This document shows, piece by piece, positions 36,317-46,751 of a DNA stretch of 64,000 nt. Made by a program: the position numbers and the translations under genes. This DNA is from Campylobacter concisus (GTDB taxonomy: Bacteria; Campylobacterota; Campylobacteria; Campylobacterales; Campylobacteraceae). The stretch lies in the NCBI RefSeq assembly GCF_003048615.2, contig NZ_CP049263.1, forward strand, positions 1,550,001 to 1,614,000. The letters run 5' to 3'. The notes under the pieces are model-generated. The model had not been told where the DNA came from. It saw only the letters and a program-made list of their open reading frames with translations, and made no database searches. Numbering within the stretch: position 1 is the first letter of the stretch; each line of letters starts with the position of its first letter.

Positions 36317-37087
36317 CTAACTCCTAAGAAAAGCATAAATAGATCCCAAAAAGTCATTTTGATAGATAAACATAGTCTTTTTAAGCCATTTTTCATCACG
36401 TTTTGTCACTATTCGTTTTATCTCCTCTAAATTACCATCGGCCTTGTTTATGCCGCGTTTAGTTGTGAAAAATGCCTTGTAGCCATGCTTTTTAGCGGCA
36501 TTTAGATACTCGTCATTATATTTGCCTCTTGGCCAGCAAAGTGCCTCATCTTCAAAGCCAAAATTTTTCTTCATAAACTCACGGCAAAGACCAAATTCCT
36601 CGTCCAAGCTAAGCTGTCCAAAATATCCATCAAAATGCCCATGCGTATGCGAGTGAAAATAAAAGCAGTCCTTCATCTTCTCGATCTGCTCTAAATTTAA
36701 GATCACATCTTGCGGCCTACTTGGAGCAAGTCTCTTGCACTCGTTGTGATCAACGTTTAAAAAGCTAGCAGGCCTCATCTCGTGTGCCTTTTGCGCCGCT
36801 TCTATCCAGCCAGTGACTATGAAAAGATTTGCCTTTAGGCCAAATTCTTTCACAATAGGATAGGCGTATATGTAGTTATCCATCCAGCCATCATCAAATG
36901 TTATGCAAACGCTCTTTTTAGGCACCTCAAGCTCGCCCTTTTTGTACGCGATAAATTCATTTACGCTTAGAGTTTTATAACCATTTTCGGCTAGAAATTT
37001 CATGTGCGATATAAACTCATCCACGCTACTAGCGATAAATCCGCTCTTTTCAAGCACGTGGTGATACATCAAAACCGTTACGCTCAT
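36317..37087 (-). CDS. Polysaccharide deacetylase (NodB domain), convergent paralogue
   Basis: 256 aa. Motif 1 is CITFDDGWMDNY and motif 2 SHTHGHFDGY, both with intact metal ligands, then CWPRGKYNDEY. Its C-terminus (KKTMFIYQNDFLGSIYAFLRS, split across the last 20 residues) resembles that of the gene at 35510. It is transcribed with the upstream glycosyltransferase through an ATGA overlap. Like its neighbour it has no clear signal peptide. The likely substrate is an acetamido sugar of the LOS. Confidence 0.82.
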   Translation of the reverse strand: MSVTVLMYHHVLEKSGFIASSVDEFISHMKFLAENGYKTLSVNEFIAYKKGELEVPKKSVCITFDDGWMDNYIYAYPIVKEFGLKANLFIVTGWIEAAQKAHEMRPASFLNVDHNECKRLAPSRPQDVILNLEQIEKMKDCFYFHSHTHGHFDGYFGQLSLDEEFGLCREFMKKNFGFEDEALCWPRGKYNDEYLNAAKKHGYKAFFTTKRGINKADGNLEEIKRIVTKRDEKWLKKTMFIYQNDFLGSIYAFLRS

Positions 37088-38133
37088 TTTGCAAGTTCCA
37101 TATATAAATTTTGTGTGTTTTCTATCATTTTTTCGATACTAAATGTCTCTTTTACGTACTCTCTGCCAAACTCGCCCATCTGCTTTCTTAAATTTTCATC
37201 CAAAATGAGCCTTTCAAGCACCTTTTTTAGCCCCTCTTTGTCACCATTTTGAAATAAAAATCCACTCTTTCCGTCGCTCACTGCCTCGCCAAGGCCGCCC
37301 ACGTCGCTTCCGATGGTAGCTAGCTTACACGAAGATGCCTCAAGTAGCGCCCCACCGATAGCCTCCATGTCTGAGGGTAGCACGCAGATATCAAGCGAGC
37401 CTAAAAAGTCGCTCACGTCGGTTCTGTTGCCAAGCATGAAGATATTTTTCTTATCTTTTATATACTCGTGTAAATTTTTATTTTGAGGACCGTCGCCCAC
37501 GATAAAAAGGGCTGATTTTTTTAAATTTAGCTCGCTAAATGCATCGATTAAGAGCTTGTGATTTTTAGCAGCTCTTAGCACTGCAACGATGCAAACGCCA
37601 ACCACGTCGTCACTTAGGCCAAATTCTCTTTTCATATTTATCTTAAATTCTGGCGTGTATTTTTGCGTGTCGATTCCTGTGTAGATTTTTAGCACCTTCT
37701 CTTTTTTCACACCTCTTTTGATAAGATCAGTGCAAACCGAGTTGCAAACGCCGACCACTTTGGTGCTTAGGTTATATGGCAAGGGCGATGTTATAGGTAG
37801 CTGTAAATGCCTAGTGCGAACCACATTAACGCCACAAATTTTGCCCACGATAGCGCCTATGGTGCCGTCTTTGCCTGAGTGAGTTGAGATGATTTTTATA
37901 TTATTTTGCTTTACAAATTTGCAAATTTTTAAAATTTCAAGGATATTAAATGGCCTTTTAAGGTTAAACTCGACAAATTCGCACTCTATCTGCTTTTCAA
38001 GGCTTTTTGAGCCAGGGTTTAGCCCATAAAAAACCTTAAATTTGCTCTTATCTAGCCCATTTATCACACGCTGCGTGCGATGCTCTTGCCCACCAAATCC
38101 TAAAGAGCTTTCAAGCTCTAGTATGTTTATCAT
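37084..38133 (-). CDS. Glycosyltransferase family 4
   Basis: 349 aa GT-B enzyme. The N-terminal segment LESSLGFGGQEHRTQRVI and THSGKDGTIGAIVGK are acceptor-domain features. The donor domain has VAVLRAAKNHKLLIDAF and the E-x7-E motif in MEAIGGALLEASSCK. It is the first gene of a two-gene minus-strand unit and is divergent from the ligase gene. Probably it adds a sugar to the LOS core; specificity is unknown. Confidence 0.87.
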   Translation of the reverse strand: MINILELESSLGFGGQEHRTQRVINGLDKSKFKVFYGLNPGSKSLEKQIECEFVEFNLKRPFNILEILKICKFVKQNNIKIISTHSGKDGTIGAIVGKICGVNVVRTRHLQLPITSPLPYNLSTKVVGVCNSVCTDLIKRGVKKEKVLKIYTGIDTQKYTPEFKINMKREFGLSDDVVGVCIVAVLRAAKNHKLLIDAFSELNLKKSALFIVGDGPQNKNLHEYIKDKKNIFMLGNRTDVSDFLGSLDICVLPSDMEAIGGALLEASSCKLATIGSDVGGLGEAVSDGKSGFLFQNGDKEGLKKVLERLILDENLRKQMGEFGREYVKETFSIEKMIENTQNLYMELAK

Positions 38134-38270
38134 TATTTTTCCTAACCATTTAAATTATCCGAGTCTATAATACAATCGGTATCATTTCAAAAAGCTTTCG
38201 TTATTCAAATTTTGTATATTATTTTAATTCATCAATGATAGAGTAGATACCTAAATTTCAAAGGATACGC

Positions 38271-39446
38271 ATGAAAAATGACATTATGTCAAAACTTTAC
38301 AATCTTTTTTTAATTATTGTTTTGTTTACACTGCCAGTAACTGAGGGCTTAAAACAAATTTCACTCATACTTTTTGTTTTAGTTGGAATTTATATTTGCG
38401 TTAAAGAAAAAAAGCAATTTAAATTTGATGTTATCAACACCTCACTCTTTATCTTTGTTTTGGCCACTTTTATAAGCTGCCTTGTAAATGGGATTTCACC
38501 TTCAAGAGTGCTTGATCCATTAAGATGTATGTTATTTTTCTTTGTAGCTAGAACTGTTGGAACAGAAAAAATAAATTTTAAATTTATGTTTTATGCACTA
38601 TTTGCTGGTTTTATTGTTGCTTTTATACCAGCTTGTATTAAAAAATTTACCTCAAACGATCCAATGGCATTTTTTGAACTAAAATCAATAGGACATGTAA
38701 ATCATAGTGCTATCTTTATACTACTAGTTTTTTGTGTGGCACTAATGTCAATGGCTAATTTTAAAAAACTATATGAAAAATACATAAGCATAGCAGTAGC
38801 TGGAATTTGTGTGCTTGGTATTATGATAGCTGGCTCTAGAGCCACCATGTATCTTTTACCTGTTATTGTTTTTGTAATTTTAATTTATCAAATTTCAAAC
38901 AAGCAAACTAATATTAAAAAATCTCTTGGTTTAATAATTGTATTTAGCGCCATAGCTATTTTTTATACGTATATATCGACAAATATTACACAAGATGAAA
39001 GAATTTACAGCCAACTAACAAAGGGTGTAACAGGTTCAGAGACAAGGTATCCTATCTTTGCAAGTGCCTTTTATACTTGGCTAGAGCATCCATTTTTTGG
39101 CATAGGATCTGGAGAGTTTAAAGTTATTGATATAACAAAGTATTTTCCAGGCAACTACGAGGTTCATGTTAGCCACTCACATAATACCTTTTTAACATTT
39201 TTAACCGAAAAAGGCATCATCGCCCTGCTTGCATATTTAGTATTTCAACTATCGCTTTTTGCAAAATTCATTAAAAATTTCAGGCAAAATAGCATAGTTT
39301 TTCTAGCGCTTTTGATACTTGTTTTTCAAAACGTAATTTCACTTGTCAACACGACATTTCACCATGAAAACGCACTTTTGATGCTCTTGTTTTGGGCACT
39401 GGCCTTAAGCTCTATCGACCAAAAAGACAACATTTATATAAAATAA
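38271..39446 (+). CDS. waaL: O-antigen ligase/polymerase-family membrane protein (WaaL-like)
   Basis: 391 aa with about ten hydrophobic segments. The Wzy_C/ligase region shows FFGIGSGEFK and a periplasmic HSHNTFLTFLTEKG, the conserved His-containing loop of WaaL proteins. WaaL joins undecaprenyl-linked glycan to lipid A-core in the periplasm. Position beside LOS core genes favours ligase over a polymerase, although the two are hard to separate by sequence. AAAGGATA precedes the ATG. Confidence 0.8.
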   Translation: MKNDIMSKLYNLFLIIVLFTLPVTEGLKQISLILFVLVGIYICVKEKKQFKFDVINTSLFIFVLATFISCLVNGISPSRVLDPLRCMLFFFVARTVGTEKINFKFMFYALFAGFIVAFIPACIKKFTSNDPMAFFELKSIGHVNHSAIFILLVFCVALMSMANFKKLYEKYISIAVAGICVLGIMIAGSRATMYLLPVIVFVILIYQISNKQTNIKKSLGLIIVFSAIAIFYTYISTNITQDERIYSQLTKGVTGSETRYPIFASAFYTWLEHPFFGIGSGEFKVIDITKYFPGNYEVHVSHSHNTFLTFLTEKGIIALLAYLVFQLSLFAKFIKNFRQNSIVFLALLILVFQNVISLVNTTFHHENALLMLLFWALALSSIDQKDNIYIK

Positions 39447-39466
39447 TATTTATACTTTTTAAATCC

Positions 39467-39487
39467 CAACCGTTTAAAAAACGGTTG
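39467..39487 (+). terminator. Rho-independent terminator between waaL and uvrA
   Basis: A 9-bp perfect stem (CAACCGTTT / AAACGGTTG) with a 3-nt loop is followed by TTTTT on the plus strand. It lies in the 49-bp gap between convergent waaL and uvrA, and an A-run on the other side could let it work in both directions. Confidence 0.8.
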
Positions 39488-39495
39488 TTTTTATA

Positions 39496-42324
39496 TTACT
39501 TTTTCTTCATCTCTTCAAGCTCTTGCGCTAGAAATTCCCCTGTGTAGCTGCCAGTTCTTTTGTAGTTTTTAGCTACCTCTTTGACGCTGCCACAAGCTAT
39601 TACTTTACCGCCTTTTGCGCCGCCTTCTGGCCCCATATCTACGATATAGTCGCAGTTTTTGATGACATCCATATTATGCTCGATCACAAAGACAGAATTT
39701 CCAAGATCAACTAGGTGATTTAGCACTTTTACTAGCCTATCAACATCGGCAAAATGAAGTCCTGTCGTTGGCTCATCAAGGATATAAAGCGTATTTCCAG
39801 TGTCGCTTCTACTAAGCTCTTTTGCTAGCTTCACGCGCTGCGCCTCGCCGCCACTAAGTGTGACTGCATTTTGCCCAAGTGTGATGTAGCCAAGCCCCAC
39901 GTCTTGCAGTGTGGTGAGCTTTGAAGCGATCTTTGGCACAGCCTTAAAGAACTCAACCGCCTCATCTATGCTCATATTTAGCACCTCGGCGATATTTTTG
40001 CCTTTGTATAAAATTTCCAAGGTCTGAGCGTTATATCTAGCGCCATTACAAACGTCACAAACCACATTAATATCAGGTAAAAAGTGCATCTCGATAGTGA
40101 TCTCGCCCTCACCTTGGCACTTCTCGCAGCGTCCGCCTTTGACATTGAAGCTAAAGCGCCCTATTTTATAGCCTCTAAGCTTGGCCTCTTTAGTCTGCGC
40201 AAACAAATTTCTTATCTCATCCATCACGCCGGTGTATGTCGCTGGATTTGAGCGTGGGGTGCGGCCTATCGGGCTTTGATCGAGGTATATGACCTTGTCT
40301 AAATTCTCAAGACCGCTTAAATTTACCCCAGCTATCTTTTTCACTTTTTTAGCTCTATTTAGCTGCTCCTGCGCCTCTGGGAGCAAGGTCTGAAGCACTA
40401 GAGAGCTCTTGCCAGATCCTGAAACTCCGGTGATACCCACAAGGTTTCTAAGTGGAAATTTAGCGGTTAAATTTGAGATATTGTTGATATTTACATTTGA
40501 AATTTCAAGCCACTTCTCAGTTTTTCTATTTTTTTGATAGTCGATCTTTTTCTTGCCATTTATGTATTGTGCAGTCTGAGTGTCTGAGCTTAAAAGCTCT
40601 TTTGCCGTGCCTGCAAAGACCACGCTGCCGCCAAATTTACCAGCTCCAGGGCCGATATCTACGATATAGTCAGCCTCCTCTATCGTCTTTTTATCATGCT
40701 CGACGACGATCACGGAGTTGCCTTTAGCTTGCAAATTTCTAAGTGTTTTTATGAGTTTTAACGTATCTCGCTCGTGAAGGCCGATACTTGGCTCATCAAG
40801 CACATACATGACGCCACTGAGCCCACTTCCTATCTGGCTCGCAATCCTGATGCGCTGTGCCTCGCCACCGCTGATCGTCCTAGCATCACGCCCAAGCGAC
40901 AAGTAGCCAAGTCCCACATCGTACAAGAAGAAAAGCCTCTCGTTGATCTCTTTTAAGATAGGCTTTGCGATTGCTTTGTCATAGTCGCTAAGATAGGCAA
41001 AATTTTTCTCATTTGAGAAGAAAGCGGTGCAGTTTTCTATGCTCATATCTAAAATTTCACCAAGCCCAAGGCCAGCGACTTTGACCGCTAAGCTTTGAGG
41101 CTTTAGTCTGTGGCCATTACAAGCGTCACAAATTTTCTCGCTCATATACTCGTCAAAGTCTTTATAATCCTTCAAAAGCCCGTGTGAAATTTTAACTACT
41201 CCGTCAAATTTTCTAAGCAGTTTATTTCGCTTCCAAAAGAACTCAACATCCTTGACGTTGCCATATAAAACGAGCCTTTTTTCATCTTCGCTAAGCTCAT
41301 AATATGGCTTTTTAATGTCGATCTCATTTTGCTCACAAAACGCAAGTAAAAATTTATAGTAATAGCTCATGTTATAGCCGTAAAGTAGCTTGATAGCGCC
41401 GTTTTCTATCGACTTTTCCTCATCAATGATCTTGCTCATATCTAGGCTATATCTTATGCCAAGTCCGTCACAATGTTCGCAAGCGCCCTTTGGTGAGTTG
41501 AAGCTAAAGCTTAGTGGCTCAAGCGGCGTAAATGAAATTTTACAGTCAAAACAAGCCATGTGCTCGCTGTAATGTATAAAACTCTCTTTTAAGCCAAGCT
41601 CGTCAGCATTTGCGATCTCTATCTCGACCTCGCCAAAGCTCTCATTTAGCGCCTTTTCCACGTCACTTGCAAGGCGCTCGTGATTTTGCTCGTCGATGGC
41701 GATCCTATCAACGATGACCTTTATCGTGTGTTTTTTCGTTTTTGCAAGCTCGATCTCCTCATCAAGCCTCACCACCACGCCATCTATATGTGCTCTAACA
41801 AAGCCTTTTTGACGTAAATTTTCGATCAGATCCGCCCATGTTCCCTTTTTCTCACGAACTAGCGGCGCATAGATGATCACTTTTGCGCCAAGTGGGAGCT
41901 TTGAAATTTCATTTATGATGTCGCTCGCACTCATTTTTGAGATAGGTTTGCCGCATTTATGGCAGTGCTGCACGCCAACCCTTGCGTATAAAAGCCTTAG
42001 ATAATCATAAATTTCAGTGATTGTGCCAACCGTTGAGCGAGGATTTTTTGAAGTTGTCTTTTGATCGATGGCAATTGCAGGCGTTAAACCCTCGATCTTA
42101 TCGACATCAGGCTTGCCCACACGGTCTAAAAACTGCCTAGCGTAGCTACTAAGGCTCTCCATATACCTGCGCTGCCCCTCAGCATAGAGCGTGTCAAAGG
42201 CTAGCGTGCTCTTACCACTGCCGCTAAGACCAGTAAAAACTACTAGTTTGTTTTTAGGAATTTCAAGGTTTAAATTTTTAAGATTGTGCTCGCGCGCGCC
42301 AGTTATTTTTATAGTATCATTCAT
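39496..42324 (-). CDS. uvrA: UvrABC excinuclease subunit A
   Basis: 942 aa. It has two ABC ATPase halves: Walker [15 protein letters not shown] near the N-terminus and [14 protein letters not shown] in the second half; signature motifs are [17 protein letters not shown] and [17 protein letters not shown]. Zinc-finger cysteines are in [14 protein letters not shown] and [11 protein letters not shown]...[10 protein letters not shown]. It recognises bulky DNA lesions with UvrB. Length is normal. It is monocistronic here and convergent with waaL. Confidence 0.97.
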   Translation of the reverse strand: MNDTIKITGAREHNLKNLNLEIPKNKLVVFTGLSGSGKSTLAFDTLYAEGQRRYMESLSSYARQFLDRVGKPDVDKIEGLTPAIAIDQKTTSKNPRSTVGTITEIYDYLRLLYARVGVQHCHKCGKPISKMSASDIINEISKLPLGAKVIIYAPLVREKKGTWADLIENLRQKGFVRAHIDGVVVRLDEEIELAKTKKHTIKVIVDRIAIDEQNHERLASDVEKALNESFGEVEIEIANADELGLKESFIHYSEHMACFDCKISFTPLEPLSFSFNSPKGACEHCDGLGIRYSLDMSKIIDEEKSIENGAIKLLYGYNMSYYYKFLLAFCEQNEIDIKKPYYELSEDEKRLVLYGNVKDVEFFWKRNKLLRKFDGVVKISHGLLKDYKDFDEYMSEKICDACNGHRLKPQSLAVKVAGLGLGEILDMSIENCTAFFSNEKNFAYLSDYDKAIAKPILKEINERLFFLYDVGLGYLSLGRDARTISGGEAQRIRIASQIGSGLSGVMYVLDEPSIGLHERDTLKLIKTLRNLQAKGNSVIVVEHDKKTIEEADYIVDIGPGAGKFGGSVVFAGTAKELLSSDTQTAQYINGKKKIDYQKNRKTEKWLEISNVNINNISNLTAKFPLRNLVGITGVSGSGKSSLVLQTLLPEAQEQLNRAKKVKKIAGVNLSGLENLDKVIYLDQSPIGRTPRSNPATYTGVMDEIRNLFAQTKEAKLRGYKIGRFSFNVKGGRCEKCQGEGEITIEMHFLPDINVVCDVCNGARYNAQTLEILYKGKNIAEVLNMSIDEAVEFFKAVPKIASKLTTLQDVGLGYITLGQNAVTLSGGEAQRVKLAKELSRSDTGNTLYILDEPTTGLHFADVDRLVKVLNHLVDLGNSVFVIEHNMDVIKNCDYIVDMGPEGGAKGGKVIACGSVKEVAKNYKRTGSYTGEFLAQELEEMKKK

Positions 42325-42497
42325 TAAATTTATACGACCTTTTTAAAATTTTAATCTGTAAATTTAGTCTAAAAGTGATAAAAACTTTATAAAGTAGTTT
42401 AGAGAAATTAAGCGTGCTATGAAAATTTAAGAGTATATTTATATCATTTTCAGTTTTTTTTGATATTCTACGCCAAAATTTTATTTAAGGAGAAAAA

Positions 42498-42782
42498 ATG
42501 TCTGTAAAAATAACCGATATATGCATAAGCTGTGGTTCATGCATCGATGAGTGCCCAGTTTCAGCTATTGTTGATGATAGCGACAACCCAACTGGAGCAG
42601 ATACATACTATGTTTATTCAAACAAATGCGTTGAGTGCGTAGGCTACAACGACGAGCCAGCCTGTGCATCTGCCTGTCCAACTGATGGTTGCATCGTTTG
42701 GGATGCCGTAGTAGCAGGACAACCTTCACGTGATCAAATCGGTGCTGACGCTCGCACTGGCAGCACTCCAGTTATCCAATAA
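42498..42782 (+). CDS. fdxA: 2[4Fe-4S] ferredoxin (Alvin type)
   Basis: 94 aa. The first cluster motif is CISCGSCIDECP. The second is C-x2-C-x8-C-x3-C (CVECVGYNDEPACASACP), with the insert typical of Allochromatium-type ferredoxins, plus a C-terminal extension. It is a cytoplasmic electron carrier. AAGGAG precedes the ATG. A -10-like TATTCT lies at 42464-42469. In C. jejuni, fdxA is adjacent to ahpC; here ndk, DUF177, rpmF, plsX and fabH lie between, all on one strand. Confidence 0.93.
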   Translation: MSVKITDICISCGSCIDECPVSAIVDDSDNPTGADTYYVYSNKCVECVGYNDEPACASACPTDGCIVWDAVVAGQPSRDQIGADARTGSTPVIQ

Positions 42783-42795
42783 ATTTACAAATTTT

Positions 42796-42813
42796 AGGCT
42801 CAAATTTGAGCCT
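42796..42813 (+). terminator. Terminator hairpin after fdxA
   Basis: A perfect 18-base palindrome (AGGCTCAAATTTGAGCCT) is followed by ATTTTATTTTT. It begins 14 bases after the fdxA stop and separates it from ndk. Confidence 0.8.
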
Positions 42814-42837
42814 ATTTTATTTTTAAGCTTTATTTGA

Positions 42838-42843
42838 TATAAT
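42838..42843 (+). promoter_or_regulatory. -10 box for ndk operon
   Basis: TGATATAAT gives a consensus TATAAT 42 bases before the ndk ATG, just after the fdxA terminator, with T-rich sequence upstream as in Campylobacter sigma70 promoters. It would drive ndk through fabH. Confidence 0.6.
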
Positions 42844-42884
42844 TGCCAACTTCATTTAAATAACCTAAATTTTAAGGAAAATTT

Positions 42885-43298
42885 ATGCAAAGAACACTTT
42901 CTATTATTAAGCCTGACGCTGTTAAGAAAAATGTTGTTGGAAAGATTATAGATAGATTTGAAAGCAATGGCTTAAGAATCGCAGCTGCAAAGAAAATCAA
43001 ACTTAGCAAATGCGATGCAAAAGCATTTTATGCAGTTCATAAAGATAGACCTTTCTTCAACGATCTAGTTGAATTTATGGTAAGCGGACCAGTTGTAGTT
43101 ATGGTTTTAGAGGGCGAAAATGCAGTTGCTAAAAACCGCGAGCTAATGGGTGCAACTAACCCAAAAGAAGCAGCACCTGGCACTATTAGAGCTGATTTTG
43201 CTGATAGCATTGACGCAAACGCAGTTCACGGAAGCGACAGCCTAGAAAATGCTGTAAATGAGATAAATTTCTTCTTTGCTTCAAGAGAAATTTGCTAA
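42885..43298 (+). CDS. ndk: Nucleoside diphosphate kinase
   Basis: 137 aa. The N-terminus [12 protein letters not shown] and the active-site His in [12 protein letters not shown] are diagnostic. It balances NTP pools by phosphate transfer from ATP through the phosphohistidine. AAGGAAAA precedes the ATG. It is first in the ndk-DUF177-rpmF-plsX-fabH unit. Confidence 0.97.
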   Translation: MQRTLSIIKPDAVKKNVVGKIIDRFESNGLRIAAAKKIKLSKCDAKAFYAVHKDRPFFNDLVEFMVSGPVVVMVLEGENAVAKNRELMGATNPKEAAPGTIRADFADSIDANAVHGSDSLENAVNEINFFFASREIC

Positions 43299-43312
43299 TT
43301 TTGGACTAAAAT

Positions 43313-43672
43313 TTGATTATTCCATTTTCTAAAATAGCAAACAAAGAGATAAACTTTGAGCTAGTAAGAAACAATGATCTAGTTTTTAGTGGAATTTTAA
43401 AAAGAAAAGACCCTTTTTTGGTAAAATGCCAAGGCACTATAAAGGGTGAGATAAAATATATTTGCGATCGATGTGGTGATGAATTTATGCTACCTATCGA
43501 TCAAGACGTAGAGCTAAATTTAAGTGATGGTGTCTATAAAGACAGAGAAAATGAGCTTAGCGATACGGTTGAATTTTTTGATGGCAATATTGATTTAAAA
43601 GAAGTTTTTGAAAGTGAGCTAGAAGCTTTTAAGAGCGATTATTTTTATTGTGAAAAATGTAAAAATTTATAA
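43313..43672 (+). CDS. DUF177/YceD-family protein
   Basis: 119 aa from a TTG start; no in-frame ATG nearby would keep the N-terminal segment. Two CxxC pairs are visible, [10 protein letters not shown] and YFYCEKCKN, the zinc-binding pattern of DUF177 (YceD). The family is almost always upstream of rpmF, as here, and has been linked to large-subunit rRNA accumulation in other organisms. It starts 14 bp after ndk. Confidence 0.85.
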   Translation: MIIPFSKIANKEINFELVRNNDLVFSGILKRKDPFLVKCQGTIKGEIKYICDRCGDEFMLPIDQDVELNLSDGVYKDRENELSDTVEFFDGNIDLKEVFESELEAFKSDYFYCEKCKNL

Positions 43673-43683
43673 AGGAGAGTAAA

Positions 43684-43830
43684 ATGGCAGTACCAAAGCG
43701 AAGAGTGAGTCATTCTCGTGCAGCAAAACGTAGAACACATTACAAAGTTACACTTCCAGTGCCTGTAAAAGACAAAGATGGTTCTTGGAAAATGCCTCAC
43801 CGCATAAACAAAACAACAGGTGAATACTAA
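43684..43830 (+). CDS. rpmF: Ribosomal protein L32
   Basis: 48 aa, basic: [20 protein letters not shown] at the N-terminus, the universal L32 start. AAGGAGAG is upstream. The zinc-ribbon cysteines of some L32 proteins are absent (C-minus type). It lies between DUF177 and plsX, the conserved bacterial order. Confidence 0.96.
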   Translation: MAVPKRRVSHSRAAKRRTHYKVTLPVPVKDKDGSWKMPHRINKTTGEY

Positions 43831-43833
43831 AAT

Positions 43834-44823
43834 ATGATTCGCATTGCTATTGATGCTATGGGTGGTGATTTTGGTGCAGAGCCTATAATATCTGGCGTTA
43901 TCGAAGCACTAAAAGAGGCAGAATTTAAAGCTGTATTAGTTGGCGATAGCAATGCCATAAAACCACTCATCCCACAACCCTATTTAAAAAATATAGAATT
44001 TATAGAAGCTACCGAAGTCATCTCGATGTCAGACGGAGCGACAGACGCACTAAAAAGAAAAGATAGCACGATCTACAAAGCTGTTGAGCTTTTAAAAGAC
44101 AAAAATGTCGATGCTGTCGTTTCTGCTGGTCACAGCGGTGCTACTATGAGTTTAGCTACGTTAAGAGTTGGTAGATTAAAAAATGTATCTCGTCCAGCAA
44201 TCGCTACACTTATGCCTAATTCAAAAGAGACAGCTACTTTGGTTTTGGACGTTGGTGCAAATGTTGATTGCAGAAGCGAGCACCTTTTTCAGTTTGCCAT
44301 AATGGGCGAAGCCTATGCAAAAGAAATTCTAGGCAGAAAAGAGCCAAAAGTGGGTCTTTTGTCAAACGGCGAAGAGGAAAGCAAAGGCAATGAAGTCAGC
44401 AAAGAGGCTTTTAAACTAGTTTCTAGACTTGATAGCTTCGTTGGCAATGCAGAGGGCAATCAAATTTTTGATGGCAGCATTGATGTCATGGTTTGCGACG
44501 GTTTTATGGGAAATATTCTACTAAAAACGAGCGAAGGTGTCGCTGATGCCATAGGCAAGATCATTAAAAAGCAAGTCAAAAAATCGCCCCTTGCTATGGC
44601 TGGATCAGTGCTCATGAGAAAAGTCTTTAAAACTCTAAAAAAACAGGTCAGCTACGATGAGTATGGCGGTGCTCCGCTTCTTGGCGTAAATGGCTGCGTC
44701 ATCATAAGCCACGGCAAAAGCAACTCAAAAGCTATAAAAAATGCAATCTTTCAAGCAATTAAATTTGCTAACTCGAATATAAATAAAGTTATAGAAGAAG
44801 AACTTTCACACTTTGCAAGGTAA
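43834..44823 (+). CDS. plsX: Phosphate acyltransferase PlsX
   Basis: 329 aa. [18 protein letters not shown] is the PlsX N-terminal signature, with [12 protein letters not shown] and [15 protein letters not shown] further on. It forms acyl-phosphate from acyl-ACP, the substrate of PlsY (also in this window, 50191-50802). It begins 3 bp after rpmF. Confidence 0.96.
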   Translation: MIRIAIDAMGGDFGAEPIISGVIEALKEAEFKAVLVGDSNAIKPLIPQPYLKNIEFIEATEVISMSDGATDALKRKDSTIYKAVELLKDKNVDAVVSAGHSGATMSLATLRVGRLKNVSRPAIATLMPNSKETATLVLDVGANVDCRSEHLFQFAIMGEAYAKEILGRKEPKVGLLSNGEEESKGNEVSKEAFKLVSRLDSFVGNAEGNQIFDGSIDVMVCDGFMGNILLKTSEGVADAIGKIIKKQVKKSPLAMAGSVLMRKVFKTLKKQVSYDEYGGAPLLGVNGCVIISHGKSNSKAIKNAIFQAIKFANSNINKVIEEELSHFAR

Positions 44824-44826
44824 AAT

Positions 44827-45831
44827 ATGCCAAAAGCTTCATTGATCTCCATTGCGTCATATGTTCCAGAAAAAATTTTAACAAATTTTGATTTTGAAAA
44901 AATGGTCGATACGAGCGATGAGTGGATAGTGAAGCGAACTGGTATAGAGCAAAGGCACATCGCAACAACCGAGATAACAAGCGACCTTGGCACAAAAGCT
45001 GCCGAGCTAGCTATAAAACGCTCAGGTCTTGAAAAATCACAAATCGATGCGGTAATCTGCGCTACGATATCTCCGGATCATCTTTGCATGCCTTCAACTG
45101 CTTGCAAGATAGCTTCAAATTTAGGCTTAAATTTTGGCATTACAGCTTTTGATATAAGTGCGGCTTGCACAGGATTTATATATCTTTTAGAGCTTGCAAA
45201 TTCTCTTATCGTAAGCGGTGCTAAAAAAAACGTTTTGATCATAGGAGCTGAAAAACTAAGCTCGATAGTTGATTATACAGATAGAAGCACATGCATACTT
45301 TTTGGTGACGGAGCTGGCGCTGCTGTGGTAAGTGCAAGTGAAGAAAACGAGATCATTGACATCCACACTGCAAGTGACGGCAGACAGGCTGAGCTTTTGA
45401 TAACTCCAGGATGTGGCAGTGCATTTCCAGCTAGCGAAGAGACGCTAAAAAATAGGCTAAATTTCATCCACATGAGTGGAAATGAGGTCTTTAAGATAGC
45501 GGTTCAAACGCTTAGCAAAAGTGTGATAGAAATTTTACACGCAAACAAAATGCAAAGTGAAGATATCGACTTTTTCATACCTCATCAAGCAAATATCAGG
45601 ATAATAGACGCCGTAAAAAATAGGCTAAATTTCACTGACGAACAGTGTGTTTTGACAGTTGCAAAATATGGCAACACAAGCTCTGCTTCGATTCCAATGG
45701 CGATAAATGATGCTTACGAGGATGGACGCATCAAAAATGGTTCAGTTTTGCTTCTTGATGCATTTGGCGGTGGCTTTACTTGGGGTTCGGCGATACTAAA
45801 ATTTGGCGGTAGAAATTTTAGCGATCTGTAA
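44827..45831 (+). CDS. fabH: 3-oxoacyl-ACP synthase III
   Basis: 334 aa. The catalytic Cys-His-Asn triad is visible: C in [12 protein letters not shown] in [10 protein letters not shown] and N in KYGNTSSAS. It condenses acetyl-CoA with malonyl-ACP to start fatty acid synthesis. It starts 3 bp after plsX and ends the operon. The following 197-bp gap holds only AT-rich sequence and the ahpC promoter. Confidence 0.96.
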   Translation: MPKASLISIASYVPEKILTNFDFEKMVDTSDEWIVKRTGIEQRHIATTEITSDLGTKAAELAIKRSGLEKSQIDAVICATISPDHLCMPSTACKIASNLGLNFGITAFDISAACTGFIYLLELANSLIVSGAKKNVLIIGAEKLSSIVDYTDRSTCILFGDGAGAAVVSASEENEIIDIHTASDGRQAELLITPGCGSAFPASEETLKNRLNFIHMSGNEVFKIAVQTLSKSVIEILHANKMQSEDIDFFIPHQANIRIIDAVKNRLNFTDEQCVLTVAKYGNTSSASIPMAINDAYEDGRIKNGSVLLLDAFGGGFTWGSAILKFGGRNFSDL

Positions 45832-45986
45832 TTAGTCATTTCTTCACTCAAAACTCTAAATTTAATAAATTTTCTACAACATCTTCTATAAATTTTTAAA
45901 AATTTCCATTCATTTTCAAATGCATATTAAAATTACACTGTTTTAAATTTTCAGATCTATTTAATTAGAATTTAAATTTTTATGGA

Positions 45987-45992
45987 TATAAT
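45987..45992 (+). promoter_or_regulatory. -10 box for ahpC
   Basis: ATGGATATAATTT contains consensus TATAAT 36 bases upstream of the ahpC ATG. T-rich runs lie upstream in place of a -35. In C. jejuni ahpC is PerR-controlled, but I cannot identify a PerR box here by eye. Confidence 0.6.
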
Positions 45993-46028
45993 TTCGCAAT
46001 CAATAAAATTTATTATTAAGGAGAAAAT

Positions 46029-46628
46029 ATGTTAGTAACAAAAAAAGCACCTGACTTTACAGCTGCAGCAGTTTTAGGAAACAATCAAATTGTAAATGAT
46101 TTCAACCTTTACAAAAATATCGGCGAAAAAGGCGCTGTTGTCTTCTTCTACCCAATGGACTTTACATTCGTTTGCCCAAGCGAGATCATCGCATTTGATA
46201 AAAGATATGACGAGTTCAAGTCACGCGGTATCGAAGTTATCGCGGTTTCTTGCGACAACCAGTTCTCACACTTTGCATGGAAAGAGACTCCAGTAAATAA
46301 AGGCGGTATCGGTAAAGTTCGATTCCCGATCGTAGCTGACATGACAAAATCAATCGCTCGCGGCTTTGACGTACTTCTAGAAGACGCTGGCGTAGCACTT
46401 CGCGGATCATTCTTACTAGACAAAGATGGCACAGTTCGCCACGCAGTTATAAACGACCTACCACTTGGCAGAAACATCGACGAGATGATTAGAATGGTAG
46501 ATACTATGCTATTTACAAACGAGCACGGCGAAGTTTGCCCAGCTGGCTGGCACAAAGGTGACGCTGGTATGAAACCAAGCACTGAAGGTGTTGCTGACTA
46601 CCTTTCACACAACGAAAGCAAACTATAA
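46029..46628 (+). CDS. ahpC: Alkyl hydroperoxide reductase, 2-Cys peroxiredoxin
   Basis: 199 aa. The peroxidatic Cys is in MDFTFVCPSEI and the resolving Cys in GEVCPAGWHKG. It reduces peroxides, including organic hydroperoxides and peroxynitrite, in the cytoplasm. AAGGAG precedes the ATG. It is monocistronic, bounded by its own promoter and a strong terminator. Codon use looks highly expressed. Confidence 0.97.
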   Translation: MLVTKKAPDFTAAAVLGNNQIVNDFNLYKNIGEKGAVVFFYPMDFTFVCPSEIIAFDKRYDEFKSRGIEVIAVSCDNQFSHFAWKETPVNKGGIGKVRFPIVADMTKSIARGFDVLLEDAGVALRGSFLLDKDGTVRHAVINDLPLGRNIDEMIRMVDTMLFTNEHGEVCPAGWHKGDAGMKPSTEGVADYLSHNESKL

Positions 46629-46635
46629 TTATTCA

Positions 46636-46665
46636 AAATTTCTAGGCAGCTTTGCCTAGAAATTT
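46636..46665 (+). terminator. Terminator hairpin after ahpC
   Basis: A perfect 12-bp stem (AAATTTCTAGGC / GCCTAGAAATTT) with a 6-base loop (AGCTTT), starting 7 bases after the ahpC stop and followed by CTTCTCT. The T-run is imperfect but the stem is very stable. Confidence 0.75.
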
Positions 46666-46751
46666 CTTCTCTACACAAATTTAAATATTTTTTTAATATA
46701 ACTTTATATATGATAGCGATGTTTTAATAAATAACCTTTTTTGGAGACCCC

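Noticed and set aside
46148-46582. 144-codon minus-strand frame
   Set aside because: It lies wholly antisense to ahpC, a strongly conserved highly expressed gene; it is a codon-bias shadow.
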